The notes under the pieces are model-generated. The model was given only the letters and a program-made list of their open reading frames with translations, was not told the DNA's origin and did not search any database. Shown here piece by piece: positions 1-6,316 of a stretch of DNA of 17,978 nt. Source of the DNA: Candidatus Methanoplasma reticulitermitis (lineage in GTDB: Archaea; Thermoplasmatota; Thermoplasmata; Methanomassiliicoccales; Methanomethylophilaceae); contig JAITTK010000116.1 of assembly GCA_031287135.1 (NCBI GenBank), positions 1 through 17,978 of the forward strand, read 5' to 3'. Each line of letters begins with the position of its first letter. Within the stretch, counting starts at the first letter, position 1. The translations under genes were made by a program, and so were the position numbers.

Positions 1-78
1 GGGGACTCCGAGGAAGGAGACATGCTGACGAAGGCATTCGGAGGTATAGCGGCCATTCTGAGATACAGGGTGGGATGA
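1..78 (+). CDS. C-terminal end of an unidentified gene (partial)
   Basis: An open frame runs in from the left edge and stops at TGA 76-78. Its last 25 residues are visible, ending GGIAAILRYRVG. The stop overlaps the argS start as ATGA (75-78), the usual sign of translational coupling within an operon, so this is very likely a real gene end rather than chance. The fragment is too short for me to name a family, and its function is unknown. Confidence 0.6.
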   Translation, partial: GDSEEGDMLTKAFGGIAAILRYRVG

Positions 79-1796
79 TTATGGACGTCAGACAAAGATT
101 CGAAGAAGATGTGGATGCCGCAGTGAATGGAGCACTTGATGAGATGGGGGCGCACGGCCTTAAATTCATCAAAGAGGCTTCCGCCATGGCGGATTTGGCT
201 GTACCGTGCTTCACCATGTCGAAAGAGCTCAAAGCATCCCCCAAAGACATCGCCGAGAAACTGGCCGCCGCCGTCAAACCTTCGGGCCTTATCGTCGCGG
301 TCAGCGCACTCAACGGTTATCTCAATTTCATGATGGACGAGGCCGTGCTGATCGGAGAGACCCTGAGGAAGATACTGGACGAGGGAAGCGGATACGGTTC
401 GGCGCCCAAGAACGGGATAAAGGTCAATGTGGAGCACACATCCACGAATCCGACCGGACCCATACACGTGGGAAGGGCGAGGAATCCCATAATAGGGGAT
501 ACTCTGGCAAGGTCCCTGAGCAGATGCGGGTATGACGTGCAGACCGAATACTATGTCAACGATGTCGGGAAACAGGTAGTGATCCTCACATGGGGGGTGA
601 AGAACGTCCCCAAGGGTTCCGTCACCGAAGAGGAAAGAGACAAGACCGATCACAAGCTGGTTGCATATTACCGCGAAGCGAACAAACTGATGGAGGACAA
701 TGACGGCATCAAAGAAGAGATATCCGCGATGCTAAGAAAGTTCGAGGACGGCGACACCGATGTTATCAGCGATGTCAGGCAGACCGCCGAGGCCATGCTC
801 GACGGGCTGAAGGAGACGCTGTCAGGCATCAATGTTGAACTTGACAGGTATGTATGGGAATCGGACTTCATCGCCGACGGATCCGCCAAGGATGTCGTCA
901 GCAGACTCAAAGAGTCCAAATACTCCGGACAGACAGAGGACGGCGCATGGTATCTCGATCTGAAGGATTTCGGGATACAGGGAAAGAACACCAGATTCAC
1001 ATTCACCAGGTCCGACGGCACCACACTGTACACAACACGCGATCTTGCATACCACCTCGACAAGTTCAGACGGGCTGACAGGGCGATCGATGTTCTGGGC
1101 GAGGATCAGAAGCTGGGTTCCAAACAGCTGTGCTCGGCATTGGAGATACTCGGGAGCGCGAAGACCCCGGAGGCCATGTTCTATTCCTTCGTTTCGCTTC
1201 CCGAAGGCAAGATGTCCACCAGAAAAGGGGTCGTTGTTTATTTGGACGATCTTATAGACGAGGCCGTCAGCCGCGCATTCGAGGAAATAAAATCAAGGCG
1301 CAATGATCTGTCGGAAGATGAGATGAAAAACATAGCCAAGAAGATAGGCATAGGGGCCATAAGATACAATATAATCAGGGTACATCCGGAGAAACAGCTT
1401 GTTTTCAAATGGGATGAAGCTCTGAACTTTGACGGTAACAGCGGACCCTACATCCAATATGTACACGCGAGAGCCAGCAGCATGTTGAGGAAGGCGGGTA
1501 AGTACGAACATGACACGGATCCCTCGATGCTCGCGGATGAATACGAAAGGGCTCTTGTCAGGGTCCTGTCGAGGTTCGGCAGCGTGCTGAGGGAGGCCGC
1601 CGAGGAGAAACGCGTTCATGCGTTACCCGCATACGGCCATGAGGTCGCAGCGGCATTCAATCAATTCTACTCTGCCGTGCCAGTGCTGGCATCCGATGAG
1701 AACAGGAATGCCAGACTGACACTGGTAGAATGCACCCGAACGGTTCTGAGGAACGTATCGGACTGTCTGGGGATAGAATGTCCGGAGGAGATGTAA
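75..1796 (+). CDS. argS: Arginyl-tRNA synthetase
   Basis: Class I aminoacyl-tRNA synthetase that charges tRNA-Arg with arginine in the cytoplasm. Visible signatures: an N-terminal Arg-tRNA synthetase domain (about residues 1-100), the HIGH-type motif HVGR at 131-134 preceded by STNPTGPI, and the KMSKS-type loop KMSTRKG at 379-385. A DALR-type anticodon-binding domain follows, beginning around NFDGNSGPYIQYVHAR. At 573 residues the length is normal for the family. The ATG at 75 overlaps the upstream stop (ATGA), which favours it over the second in-frame ATG at 81, although that one cannot be excluded. The downstream acetyltransferase starts on the last base of this stop codon (TAATG), so both belong to one operon. 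The identification is secure. Confidence 0.97.
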   Translation: MIMDVRQRFEEDVDAAVNGALDEMGAHGLKFIKEASAMADLAVPCFTMSKELKASPKDIAEKLAAAVKPSGLIVAVSALNGYLNFMMDEAVLIGETLRKILDEGSGYGSAPKNGIKVNVEHTSTNPTGPIHVGRARNPIIGDTLARSLSRCGYDVQTEYYVNDVGKQVVILTWGVKNVPKGSVTEEERDKTDHKLVAYYREANKLMEDNDGIKEEISAMLRKFEDGDTDVISDVRQTAEAMLDGLKETLSGINVELDRYVWESDFIADGSAKDVVSRLKESKYSGQTEDGAWYLDLKDFGIQGKNTRFTFTRSDGTTLYTTRDLAYHLDKFRRADRAIDVLGEDQKLGSKQLCSALEILGSAKTPEAMFYSFVSLPEGKMSTRKGVVVYLDDLIDEAVSRAFEEIKSRRNDLSEDEMKNIAKKIGIGAIRYNIIRVHPEKQLVFKWDEALNFDGNSGPYIQYVHARASSMLRKAGKYEHDTDPSMLADEYERALVRVLSRFGSVLREAAEEKRVHALPAYGHEVAAAFNQFYSAVPVLASDENRNARLTLVECTRTVLRNVSDCLGIECPEEM

Positions 1797-2293
1797 TGGA
1801 TATTCGCCAGATGAAACTGAAAGATGCCGAGAAGGTCAGAGAGCTTGAACTGTCGTGCATAAAGGAGTACTTTGCGGACACCATCGAGAACAAATGGGAG
1901 GACCTTCCCAAAGAATGGAAAGAGAACCTCGGCGCAAGCAGCACGAATCATTTCAGTTCCTATCTCGGGAGCGGTCTGAGTTTTGTTGCGGAAGAGGATG
2001 GCGAGATATACGGATTCATATTCGCAAAGATACTGGAACATGTTTTCGATGTCAACAAACTGGTGTGGATAGAGAACATGGGCGTACATCCTTATGTAAG
2101 AAGGAATGCGATCGGGCACAAGCTTCTGCGAGAAACCCTCAGAAAAGGACGGGAAATGGGCGCGGAGGTTGGCCACAGCATGATCCAGACCGGAAACGTG
2201 CCGTCAATAATGCTTCATAAGAAGATAGGGTTCTTCATGGACAGGAGGGAAGTGGCCCTAATAGATCTCAAAGACCCGGAATTGAGACTCTGA
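1796..2293 (+). CDS. GNAT-family N-acetyltransferase
   Basis: A 165-residue acetyl-CoA-dependent N-acetyltransferase. The GNAT motif A is seen as MGVHPYVRRNAIGHKLL (95-111), where RRNAIG stands for the R/QxxGxG/A acetyl-CoA loop. The C-terminal NVPSIMLHKKIGF (134-146) matches the usual N-x-x-(A/S)-x-x-x-x-x-x-x-G-F strand-helix end of the fold. The frame is open upstream to 1730, but ATG 1796 is the likely start: it overlaps the argS stop (TAATG), lies about 7 bases after a GGAGG at 1784-1788, and begins exactly at the domain. The substrate is not predictable; a RimI-like protein or a small-molecule acceptor are both possible. Pairing with argS suggests shared expression, not necessarily a shared pathway. 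Confidence 0.85.
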   Translation: MDIRQMKLKDAEKVRELELSCIKEYFADTIENKWEDLPKEWKENLGASSTNHFSSYLGSGLSFVAEEDGEIYGFIFAKILEHVFDVNKLVWIENMGVHPYVRRNAIGHKLLRETLRKGREMGAEVGHSMIQTGNVPSIMLHKKIGFFMDRREVALIDLKDPELRL

Positions 2294-2308
2294 AGACGAG
2301 ATAACCCG

Positions 2309-2334
2309 CCGGGACATGCACACATCATGCCCGG
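2309..2334. terminator. Hairpin between convergent genes
   Basis: Inverted repeat CCGGGaCATG / CATGCCCGG with one bulged A and a 7-base loop. It sits between the stop of the acetyltransferase (+) and the stop of the membrane protein (-), followed on the + side by the T-rich stretch AATTATTTTCTTCT. The position suits a bidirectional transcription end. Archaeal termination depends mainly on T-tracts, so the role of the hairpin itself is uncertain. Confidence 0.4.
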
Positions 2335-2356
2335 CAATATGTTTGTTCCAACCAAA

Positions 2357-3145
2357 TTATTTTCTTCTGGAACTCACATATTTCAGCTTCTTCGGTTCCC
2401 CCGAAGGCGATTCTTTTTTCGGAGAGGTTTCCTTCTTTCCCCCCTTCTCCTTCTCAAGCTCTGTGAAGGATGAGGCTTTCTTCTCCGCCGGAGGTGCAGT
2501 CTGTTTGCCGGACGGCTTCGGAACGTCTTCGGATGATCCGTATCTCTTCCTCTCCGTAGCGGCTGTCTTCGGTTTTTCCTCGGCATCCGGCTTTGAGACT
2601 TCTTTCTGTTGCTTCTCCAGCTCGGTGAAGGTCGTGTCCGGCTTTGCGGCGGGGGCGCTCCGCATCCTGAGGTAGACCGCTATTACTATCAGAAGGGCCA
2701 CAACGACCAGTGCGACGTACGTCGATGGTTTGCTCCATATCGTTTCGCTGACAGTCACGGTTACGGTGTCGCTGTTCATCGGCTCTCCGCCTTGGGGTGT
2801 CGGGAACAGGACAGCGGGCTCGCCAGTCACCGTCAGATCATGGTTCCCCACGCCATTGAGTCTGAATCTCAGCTCTGCCGTGTATTCGCCGTCGGCAGGA
2901 ACGGTCACTGTCGTCCTTGCGAGTTCCGTGCCGTTTTCCGTGACTATCACGGTTATCTGTTGTTCGGTGGGTTCCGTGCTCCTAAGCACTACGAAGAGCG
3001 TACCGTCACCGCTGTTGGTGAATCCTTCTCCCCAAACATTGCCGTATTCTATCACTGCGTCCGAATCGTCGCTCATGACCATGCTCAGCTGCACGGCCGC
3101 GATCATGATGACGGCAAGGGCGATTATTGTTCTCTTCTGGTTCAT
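2357..3145 (-). CDS. Secreted/membrane-anchored protein with charged cytoplasmic tail
   Basis: A 262-residue protein of unknown function. Residues 1-28 form a signal peptide or signal anchor (hydrophobic IIALAVIMIAAVQLSMVM, then SDDSDA at 25-30). Residues 31-135 look like a beta-sandwich with alternating Thr/Val strands, similar in feel to CARDB or NEW3-type archaeal surface domains. A transmembrane helix spans about 143-160 (YVALVVVALLIVIAVYL). The rest is a Lys/Glu/Pro/Ser-rich tail in which FTELEK occurs twice (173-178 and 227-232). The start at 3145 is chosen because AGGTGA (3150-3155) sits 4 bases before it and the signal peptide begins there; the frame is open further up but overlaps purP. 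The purP stop is 10 bases upstream, so the two form one transcript. Topology predicts an outside N-terminal domain and an inside tail. Confidence 0.8.
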   Translation of the reverse strand: MNQKRTIIALAVIMIAAVQLSMVMSDDSDAVIEYGNVWGEGFTNSGDGTLFVVLRSTEPTEQQITVIVTENGTELARTTVTVPADGEYTAELRFRLNGVGNHDLTVTGEPAVLFPTPQGGEPMNSDTVTVTVSETIWSKPSTYVALVVVALLIVIAVYLRMRSAPAAKPDTTFTELEKQQKEVSKPDAEEKPKTAATERKRYGSSEDVPKPSGKQTAPPAEKKASSFTELEKEKGGKKETSPKKESPSGEPKKLKYVSSRRK

Positions 3146-3155
3146 CTGTTCACCT

Positions 3156-4313
3156 TTAAGTAATGATCTCATCGATGCGTTCCTGTTCGATGGCCCTTCT
3201 TATCTCCATGGAAAGCCTTCTTCCAGTACTCATCTCCCTTCTCCAAAGAGCGTTCCCGTACGGATGCCCGACAGACATGTGGACGTTCGTACCCCCTCCG
3301 ATACGCGGCGCGACATCGTAGATGTAGAAGTTAAGGTCTTTGTCGACGCATGTCTGCAGACAGAAGGGGCCGATTATCCCGGGGTTGTAATGTTTCTTCG
3401 TCGCTTCAATGTATCTCTCGGCCATCTCGAACGCTTTGTCCAGAAGCGACTCCCTCAGAGTTGCCGAGTTGTGGCCGCAGACCGTGTACTCCGGGATTAT
3501 GCCGTCCTCTTCGAGTTCGACCTGCTGTTTCCCCGGGAGCCTGCAGTATCCGTCGAGAGAACTCTCGAATCTCCAGTCGACACCGAGCAGTTCCAGCTGT
3601 TCCCCTTTCTCCTCAAGGGGAGACCTGAAAAAATCGAGGTTGAAGACCGGTCCGATTATGTATTGTTCCATTCTTGCCTCTTTCAGGAAATCCTCTTCGA
3701 TGACCCCCTGCTTTACCAGCTCCGCTGATTTTTTTACAAACTGGTCATGATCCTTCGCCGTGAAGAATCCCCTCTCCAGTTTTTTCTTCTTGTGGTGCAC
3801 CTTCACGATCGTGAGGCCGGCGATGTCTTCCGGCCTCTCCACCTTCTTGGGGAACGGAAGGCCCGCCTGCTCGAGAATCCAGTAATAATCTCTCTCGTCG
3901 CCCCTCTCTTCCGATCTCAGGAGATTCCTGCTACCGACGAGAGGGACCTTGAAATCATCTTCGACCGCATCTATCCCGCTGTAGGAGACGAAGGACCGAT
4001 TAGGTACGAAAAGCACATTGTTCCTCATAAGGGATTCCTGAACATCGGGGAGTATGACGTCTTTGAATTTCTCAATTATGACGGTCTCGTCCACAACACC
4101 TCTCACGACATTGCCCGAGCTGTCGCGCTGTGTCCTGAAATAGTTCGAGAATGTCTTGTCTCTCCCCTTCTGGCACACTGCCACGGTCCTGAAACCTTCG
4201 GATACCGCCCCGTCACATGTATCCAATGCGGAATGTGATGCGACAACTCCTACTTTGGCCTTTCCGAGTTCGTATCCCTCAAGATTTGCCAGAATCTCCT
4301 CTCTGCTGATCAT
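3156..4313 (-). CDS. purP: 5-formaminoimidazole-4-carboxamide ribonucleotide synthetase (formate-dependent)
   Basis: PurP is the archaeal ATP-grasp ligase that formylates AICAR to FAICAR using free formate and ATP, replacing the folate-dependent PurH step of purine synthesis. At 385 residues the length is typical. Family landmarks are SHSALD (26-31), CQKGR (47-51), the ATP-grasp lysine segment IVKVHHKKKK (169-178), GPFCLQ (315-320) and the metal/ATP-binding end DVAPRIGGGTNVHM (333-346). The start codon at 4313 has a weak AGGT about 6 bases upstream and a TATA element at 4344-4353, giving a very short leader. The downstream membrane protein starts 10 bases after the stop, probably in the same operon with no obvious functional link. 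Confidence in the family is high. Confidence 0.95.
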   Translation of the reverse strand: MISREEILANLEGYELGKAKVGVVASHSALDTCDGAVSEGFRTVAVCQKGRDKTFSNYFRTQRDSSGNVVRGVVDETVIIEKFKDVILPDVQESLMRNNVLFVPNRSFVSYSGIDAVEDDFKVPLVGSRNLLRSEERGDERDYYWILEQAGLPFPKKVERPEDIAGLTIVKVHHKKKKLERGFFTAKDHDQFVKKSAELVKQGVIEEDFLKEARMEQYIIGPVFNLDFFRSPLEEKGEQLELLGVDWRFESSLDGYCRLPGKQQVELEEDGIIPEYTVCGHNSATLRESLLDKAFEMAERYIEATKKHYNPGIIGPFCLQTCVDKDLNFYIYDVAPRIGGGTNVHMSVGHPYGNALWRREMSTGRRLSMEIRRAIEQERIDEIIT

Positions 4314-4343
4314 CGTCTACCTATCCGCAATAGTTCTAACCAT

Positions 4344-4353
4344 GATATAATCC
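4344..4353 (-). promoter_or_regulatory. TATA element for purP
   Basis: Minus-strand GGATTATATC preceded by AAA, about 30 bases before the purP start codon. Transcription would begin near 4320, leaving a leader of only about 7 bases. Confidence 0.45.
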
Positions 4354-4360
4354 TTTAGGA

Positions 4361-4626
4361 GTGATGCCCCGCAGCATCATTCCGTCCGCGGACGGTGCCC
4401 GATCGGTAATGCATCTGCCGCACATCGTATCGGCCGATGAGTGCCGGAACATCGGCCGGAAATACCGAACCCATGGCAGAGGCAGGTACACACACGCATG
4501 CGTGCCATACCGCTCTGCCAATGATGGTGTCACTCCGTTACCGATGCGAACTTCATGACAGAGAATGGCGGCGGGTGCGGAAAACACATGCTGGTTGCCG
4601 CGGACGGCGGACACGGGTTCTGCCGT
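4361..4626. other. Non-coding divergent region rich in inverted repeats (possible structured RNA)
   Basis: No convincing CDS lies here between the purP and phoU-like promoters. Inverted repeats are dense: TGATGC/GCATCA (4362-4367 with 4374-4379), the perfect palindrome CCGTCCGCGGACGG (4382-4395), ATCGGTAA/TTACCGAT (4402-4409 with 4538-4545), CGGCCGATG/CATCGGCCG (4431-4439 with 4450-4458), TGGCAGAG/CTCTGCCA (4474-4481 with 4513-4520) and ACGGC/GCCGT (4604-4608 with 4622-4626). Nested inside the fifth are GGTA/TACC and CACGCATGCGTG (4493-4504). Three of these nest as a closing stem around two hairpins, as in a folded RNA. The strand is unknown, and it lies outside both predicted mRNAs, so it would need its own promoter. 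It matches no RNA class I recognise. Confidence 0.4.
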
Positions 4627-4636
4627 ACGCATGGAT

Positions 4637-4666
4637 GAATGCAAACACGGACGAATCAAACACGGA
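4637..4666 (+). repeat. Tandem direct repeat upstream of the phoU-like promoter
   Basis: GAATgCAAACACGGA (4637-4651) is followed by GAATCAAACACGGA (4653-4666); the core CAAACACGGA is identical and the two copies start 15 bases apart. They end 9 bases before the TATA box at 4676. That placement suits an activator or regulator binding site, but no binding protein can be named. Confidence 0.5.
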
Positions 4667-4675
4667 ATCTAAATC

Positions 4676-4696
4676 TTAAATATACGTATTACGTAT
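4676..4696 (+). promoter_or_regulatory. TATA box plus perfect palindrome (candidate operator) for the PhoU-RCK_C operon
   Basis: TTAAATATA (4676-4684) is a good archaeal TATA element. It overlaps the perfect inverted repeat ATACGTA-T-TACGTAT (4682-4696). A repressor bound there would clash with TBP/TFB or with RNA polymerase loading. The expected transcript start is near 4706, giving a leader of about 95 bases before the first gene. Confidence 0.55.
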
Positions 4697-4733
4697 GTTG
4701 CCACAGGATAAGTTCCGATAAAGGTGACCGAAA

Positions 4734-4802
4734 TTGTCGATCAGTTCAGATGATTCGGAGGACAGCAATAGTCGCTCCGGCACCGCAGGGGATGGTCTTT
4801 GA
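4734..4802 (+). CDS. Possible leader peptide, 22 residues
   Basis: AAGGTGA (4721-4727) is a strong Shine-Dalgarno match. Six bases later a TTG codon opens a short frame of 22 codons encoding a Ser/Asp-rich peptide (SISSDDSEDSNSRSG), ending at TGA 4800-4802. That stop shares its last base with the start codon of the PhoU-RCK_C gene (TGATG), the arrangement expected for translational coupling. Against it: TTG is a weak start, and the downstream gene has a plausible AGGGG of its own at 4787-4791. It might also be the remains of a longer N-terminus. Confidence 0.35.
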   Translation: MSISSDDSEDSNSRSGTAGDGL

Positions 4803-5494
4803 TGGCCGATTCCGACGACTATGCCAGTTTGGATCATGTGGAGATGACGGTCCGCGAACTCCTTACCGAGATGAAAGATACTTCAGAGGTTATTGTCGAT
4901 TTGGCGTACGCAGCGCTGATGTACAACAGCGAAGACATGGCCGAGAAGGTCAATGAACTCGAGAAAGAGATGGATGACCTGAAGTTCGCCATACGTTTCA
5001 AGGTCCTGATGTCATCAAGGACGAAGGAGGACGCGAAGCAACTCTCCGGGCTTCTGCAGGTGGCCTCTGCGGCGGATAAGATCTCGGATTCGGCAGCGGA
5101 CATCGTGGACCTTCTCGATCTCCCTCTCGAAAGACGTCCGTTCGTTTCGGCCATGCTCTATGAGTCGGATGAGAAGATCCGCACCACGAGGATAAGGCCG
5201 GAGTCTTCCATCATCGGATATACCATAGGGAAATTGGGTATCGAAGCATCAACCGGTTGCAGGATAATAGCCCTTAAAAACCGTCAGGGGTGGATATACG
5301 ACCCGGAGGACGACGTCAAGATCCGCGCGGGCGATGATATAATCGTAAGGGGTACGGAGGACGGGTACAAACAGCTTGTCGAGTATGCTACCGGCAGAAA
5401 GCCGTGGGAATTCCCGGAAATATCGGAAGACGATGAGGTCACCCCGCAGGAAGAGGCGGCGAGCATAAACGATGCAGAGGAGGAAGACGGATGA
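4802..5494 (+). CDS. PhoU domain plus RCK_C (TrkA-C) domain protein, first of a tandem pair
   Basis: A 230-residue soluble protein with an N-terminal all-helical PhoU-like domain (about 10-110, starting HVEMTVRELLTEMKDTSEVIVDLAY). A C-terminal RCK_C/TrkA-C ligand-binding domain follows (about 125-195, with IIGYTIGKLGIEASTGCRIIALKN and the typical IRAGDDIIVRGTEDG). The tail is very acidic (EISEDDEV...EEEDG) and is absent from the next protein. This two-domain type is common in Euryarchaeota and often lies beside MgtE-like transporters, where it is thought to sense a nucleotide or ion and control transport. ATG 4802 is chosen over the TTG just before it at 4799, since AGGGG lies about 10 bases upstream. 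The stop overlaps the next start (ATGA), so the pair is translationally coupled. Confidence 0.85.
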   Translation: MADSDDYASLDHVEMTVRELLTEMKDTSEVIVDLAYAALMYNSEDMAEKVNELEKEMDDLKFAIRFKVLMSSRTKEDAKQLSGLLQVASAADKISDSAADIVDLLDLPLERRPFVSAMLYESDEKIRTTRIRPESSIIGYTIGKLGIEASTGCRIIALKNRQGWIYDPEDDVKIRAGDDIIVRGTEDGYKQLVEYATGRKPWEFPEISEDDEVTPQEEAASINDAEEEDG

Positions 5495-6072
5495 ACGGGT
5501 TGGAAGAAATGCTCCTGGAGCTCAAGGACACTTCGGAGTTCATGGTCGATCTGGCTTATTCATCGCTCATATATGACAACGAGGAGATCGCACAGGAGGT
5601 CATTTTCCTGGCCGATACGATGGAAGAGCTGTCCGCCAGGATACAGGACACCGTCATCGAGATAGGGATGAACAAGCCCGAGGAGATAGCGAGGATAGTG
5701 GTGGCGACAAGGCTGCAGACCTCGATAATGTCAATCGCCGAGGCAGCAAAATCCATTGCGGATGTGGTACTCAGGGGACTGGGCAAACATCCGGTAATCG
5801 CGATGTCGATAAAAGAATCGGAGACGACCATAAGTCTTGCGAAAGTGACCGATGATTCGGTATTGTGCGGGAAGACATTCGGCGAGGCACGCCTCAGCAC
5901 GCAGTGCGGGATGTTCGTAATCGCCGTCAAAAGGAACAGGGAATACATATTCGGGCCCGGTAAGACCATGATGATCGAGGCGGGAGACATTCTTATCGCG
6001 AAAGGTCCCGAGGACGGGGTCTCGTGTTTCAAGGACCTTGCCGACGGTACAGACAAGGAATTATCATTCTGA
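5491..6072 (+). CDS. PhoU domain plus RCK_C (TrkA-C) domain protein, second of a tandem pair
   Basis: A 193-residue paralogue of the preceding protein. The PhoU part (about 1-95) aligns directly with its neighbour: LLELKDTSEFMVDLAYSSL here against LLTEMKDTSEVIVDLAYAAL there. The RCK_C part follows (about 108-185: SVLCGKTFGEARLSTQCGMFVIAVKRN, then IEAGDILIAKGPEDG). It lacks the first protein's acidic tail. The start ATG overlaps the previous stop as ATGA at 5491-5494. Equal stoichiometry and coupling suggest a heteromeric complex, probably acting with the convergent MgtE-like transporter; this is inference from family context. A T-rich terminator follows the gene at 6098-6110. Confidence 0.87.
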   Translation: MNGLEEMLLELKDTSEFMVDLAYSSLIYDNEEIAQEVIFLADTMEELSARIQDTVIEIGMNKPEEIARIVVATRLQTSIMSIAEAAKSIADVVLRGLGKHPVIAMSIKESETTISLAKVTDDSVLCGKTFGEARLSTQCGMFVIAVKRNREYIFGPGKTMMIEAGDILIAKGPEDGVSCFKDLADGTDKELSF

Positions 6073-6097
6073 ATCCGTGTCCGATCACTAGAAACAC

Positions 6098-6110
6098 CTC
6101 TTTTTCCTTT
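6098..6110 (+). terminator. T-rich terminator after the PhoU-RCK_C pair
   Basis: CTCTTTTTCCTTT begins 25 bases after the stop of the second PhoU-RCK_C gene. T-tracts of this kind end transcription in archaea without needing a hairpin, and none is obvious here. Confidence 0.5.
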
Positions 6111-6142
6111 GAAGATTGAAATACCATGTGTGTATAGTGCAT

Positions 6143-6274
6143 ATGGGGATGAAATTGCACGAAACTATAGAATCTGAAATGCACATGGATGTCGCCGGCA
6201 TGACAATCGTGAAAACCAAGTCCGTCCTGGAGGAAGGACGCGATACGGTCAAAGGGACTGTACGCCTTGGGTGA
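6143..6274 (+). CDS. Possible small protein, 43 residues
   Basis: A short frame from ATG 6143 to TGA 6272-6274 encodes MGMKLHETIESEMHMDVAGM and so on, ending VKGTVRLG. Codon choice (GTC, GCC, ATC, GAG, AAG) resembles neighbouring genes, and the composition is that of a soluble, folded peptide, whereas the opposite-strand frame in this gap looks unnatural. A second in-frame ATG at 6149 has GGGG just before it. There is no clear Shine-Dalgarno or TATA element, and I recognise no family. It lies between the tandem regulators and the convergent MgtE-like gene, so if real it may belong to the same module. Confidence 0.35.
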   Translation: MGMKLHETIESEMHMDVAGMTIVKTKSVLEEGRDTVKGTVRLG

Positions 6275-6276
6275 AT

Positions 6277-6313
6277 ATTCAAAACCTTTTCAAACAGTTT
6301 CCGCGTTTTGAAT
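6277..6313. terminator. Inverted repeat at the 3' end of the MgtE-like gene
   Basis: ATTCAAAAC (6277-6285) pairs with GTTTTGAAT (6305-6313) around a 19-base loop, starting 3 bases after the transporter stop on the minus strand. The place suits a transcription end or an mRNA 3' stabiliser, but no T-tract follows on the minus strand. Confidence 0.35.
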
Positions 6314-6316
6314 TCT

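Noticed and set aside
2730..3728. Open frame of 332 codons antisense to the membrane protein and purP.
   Set aside because: It spans two convincingly coding minus-strand genes and has no motif, start signal or promoter of its own.
4520..4548. GATGGTGT...CTCC...TTACC resembles the core of a fluoride (crcB) riboswitch.
   Set aside because: The P1 pairing and the downstream pseudoknot partner are absent, and neither flanking gene is a fluoride exporter or a typical target. The TTACCGAT is better explained by pairing with 4402-4409.
4336..4659. Minus-strand open frame of 107 codons upstream of purP.
   Set aside because: It has a Cys/His/Arg/Pro-rich unnatural composition, no ribosome-binding site, overlaps the purP promoter, and its sequence is taken up by inverted repeats.
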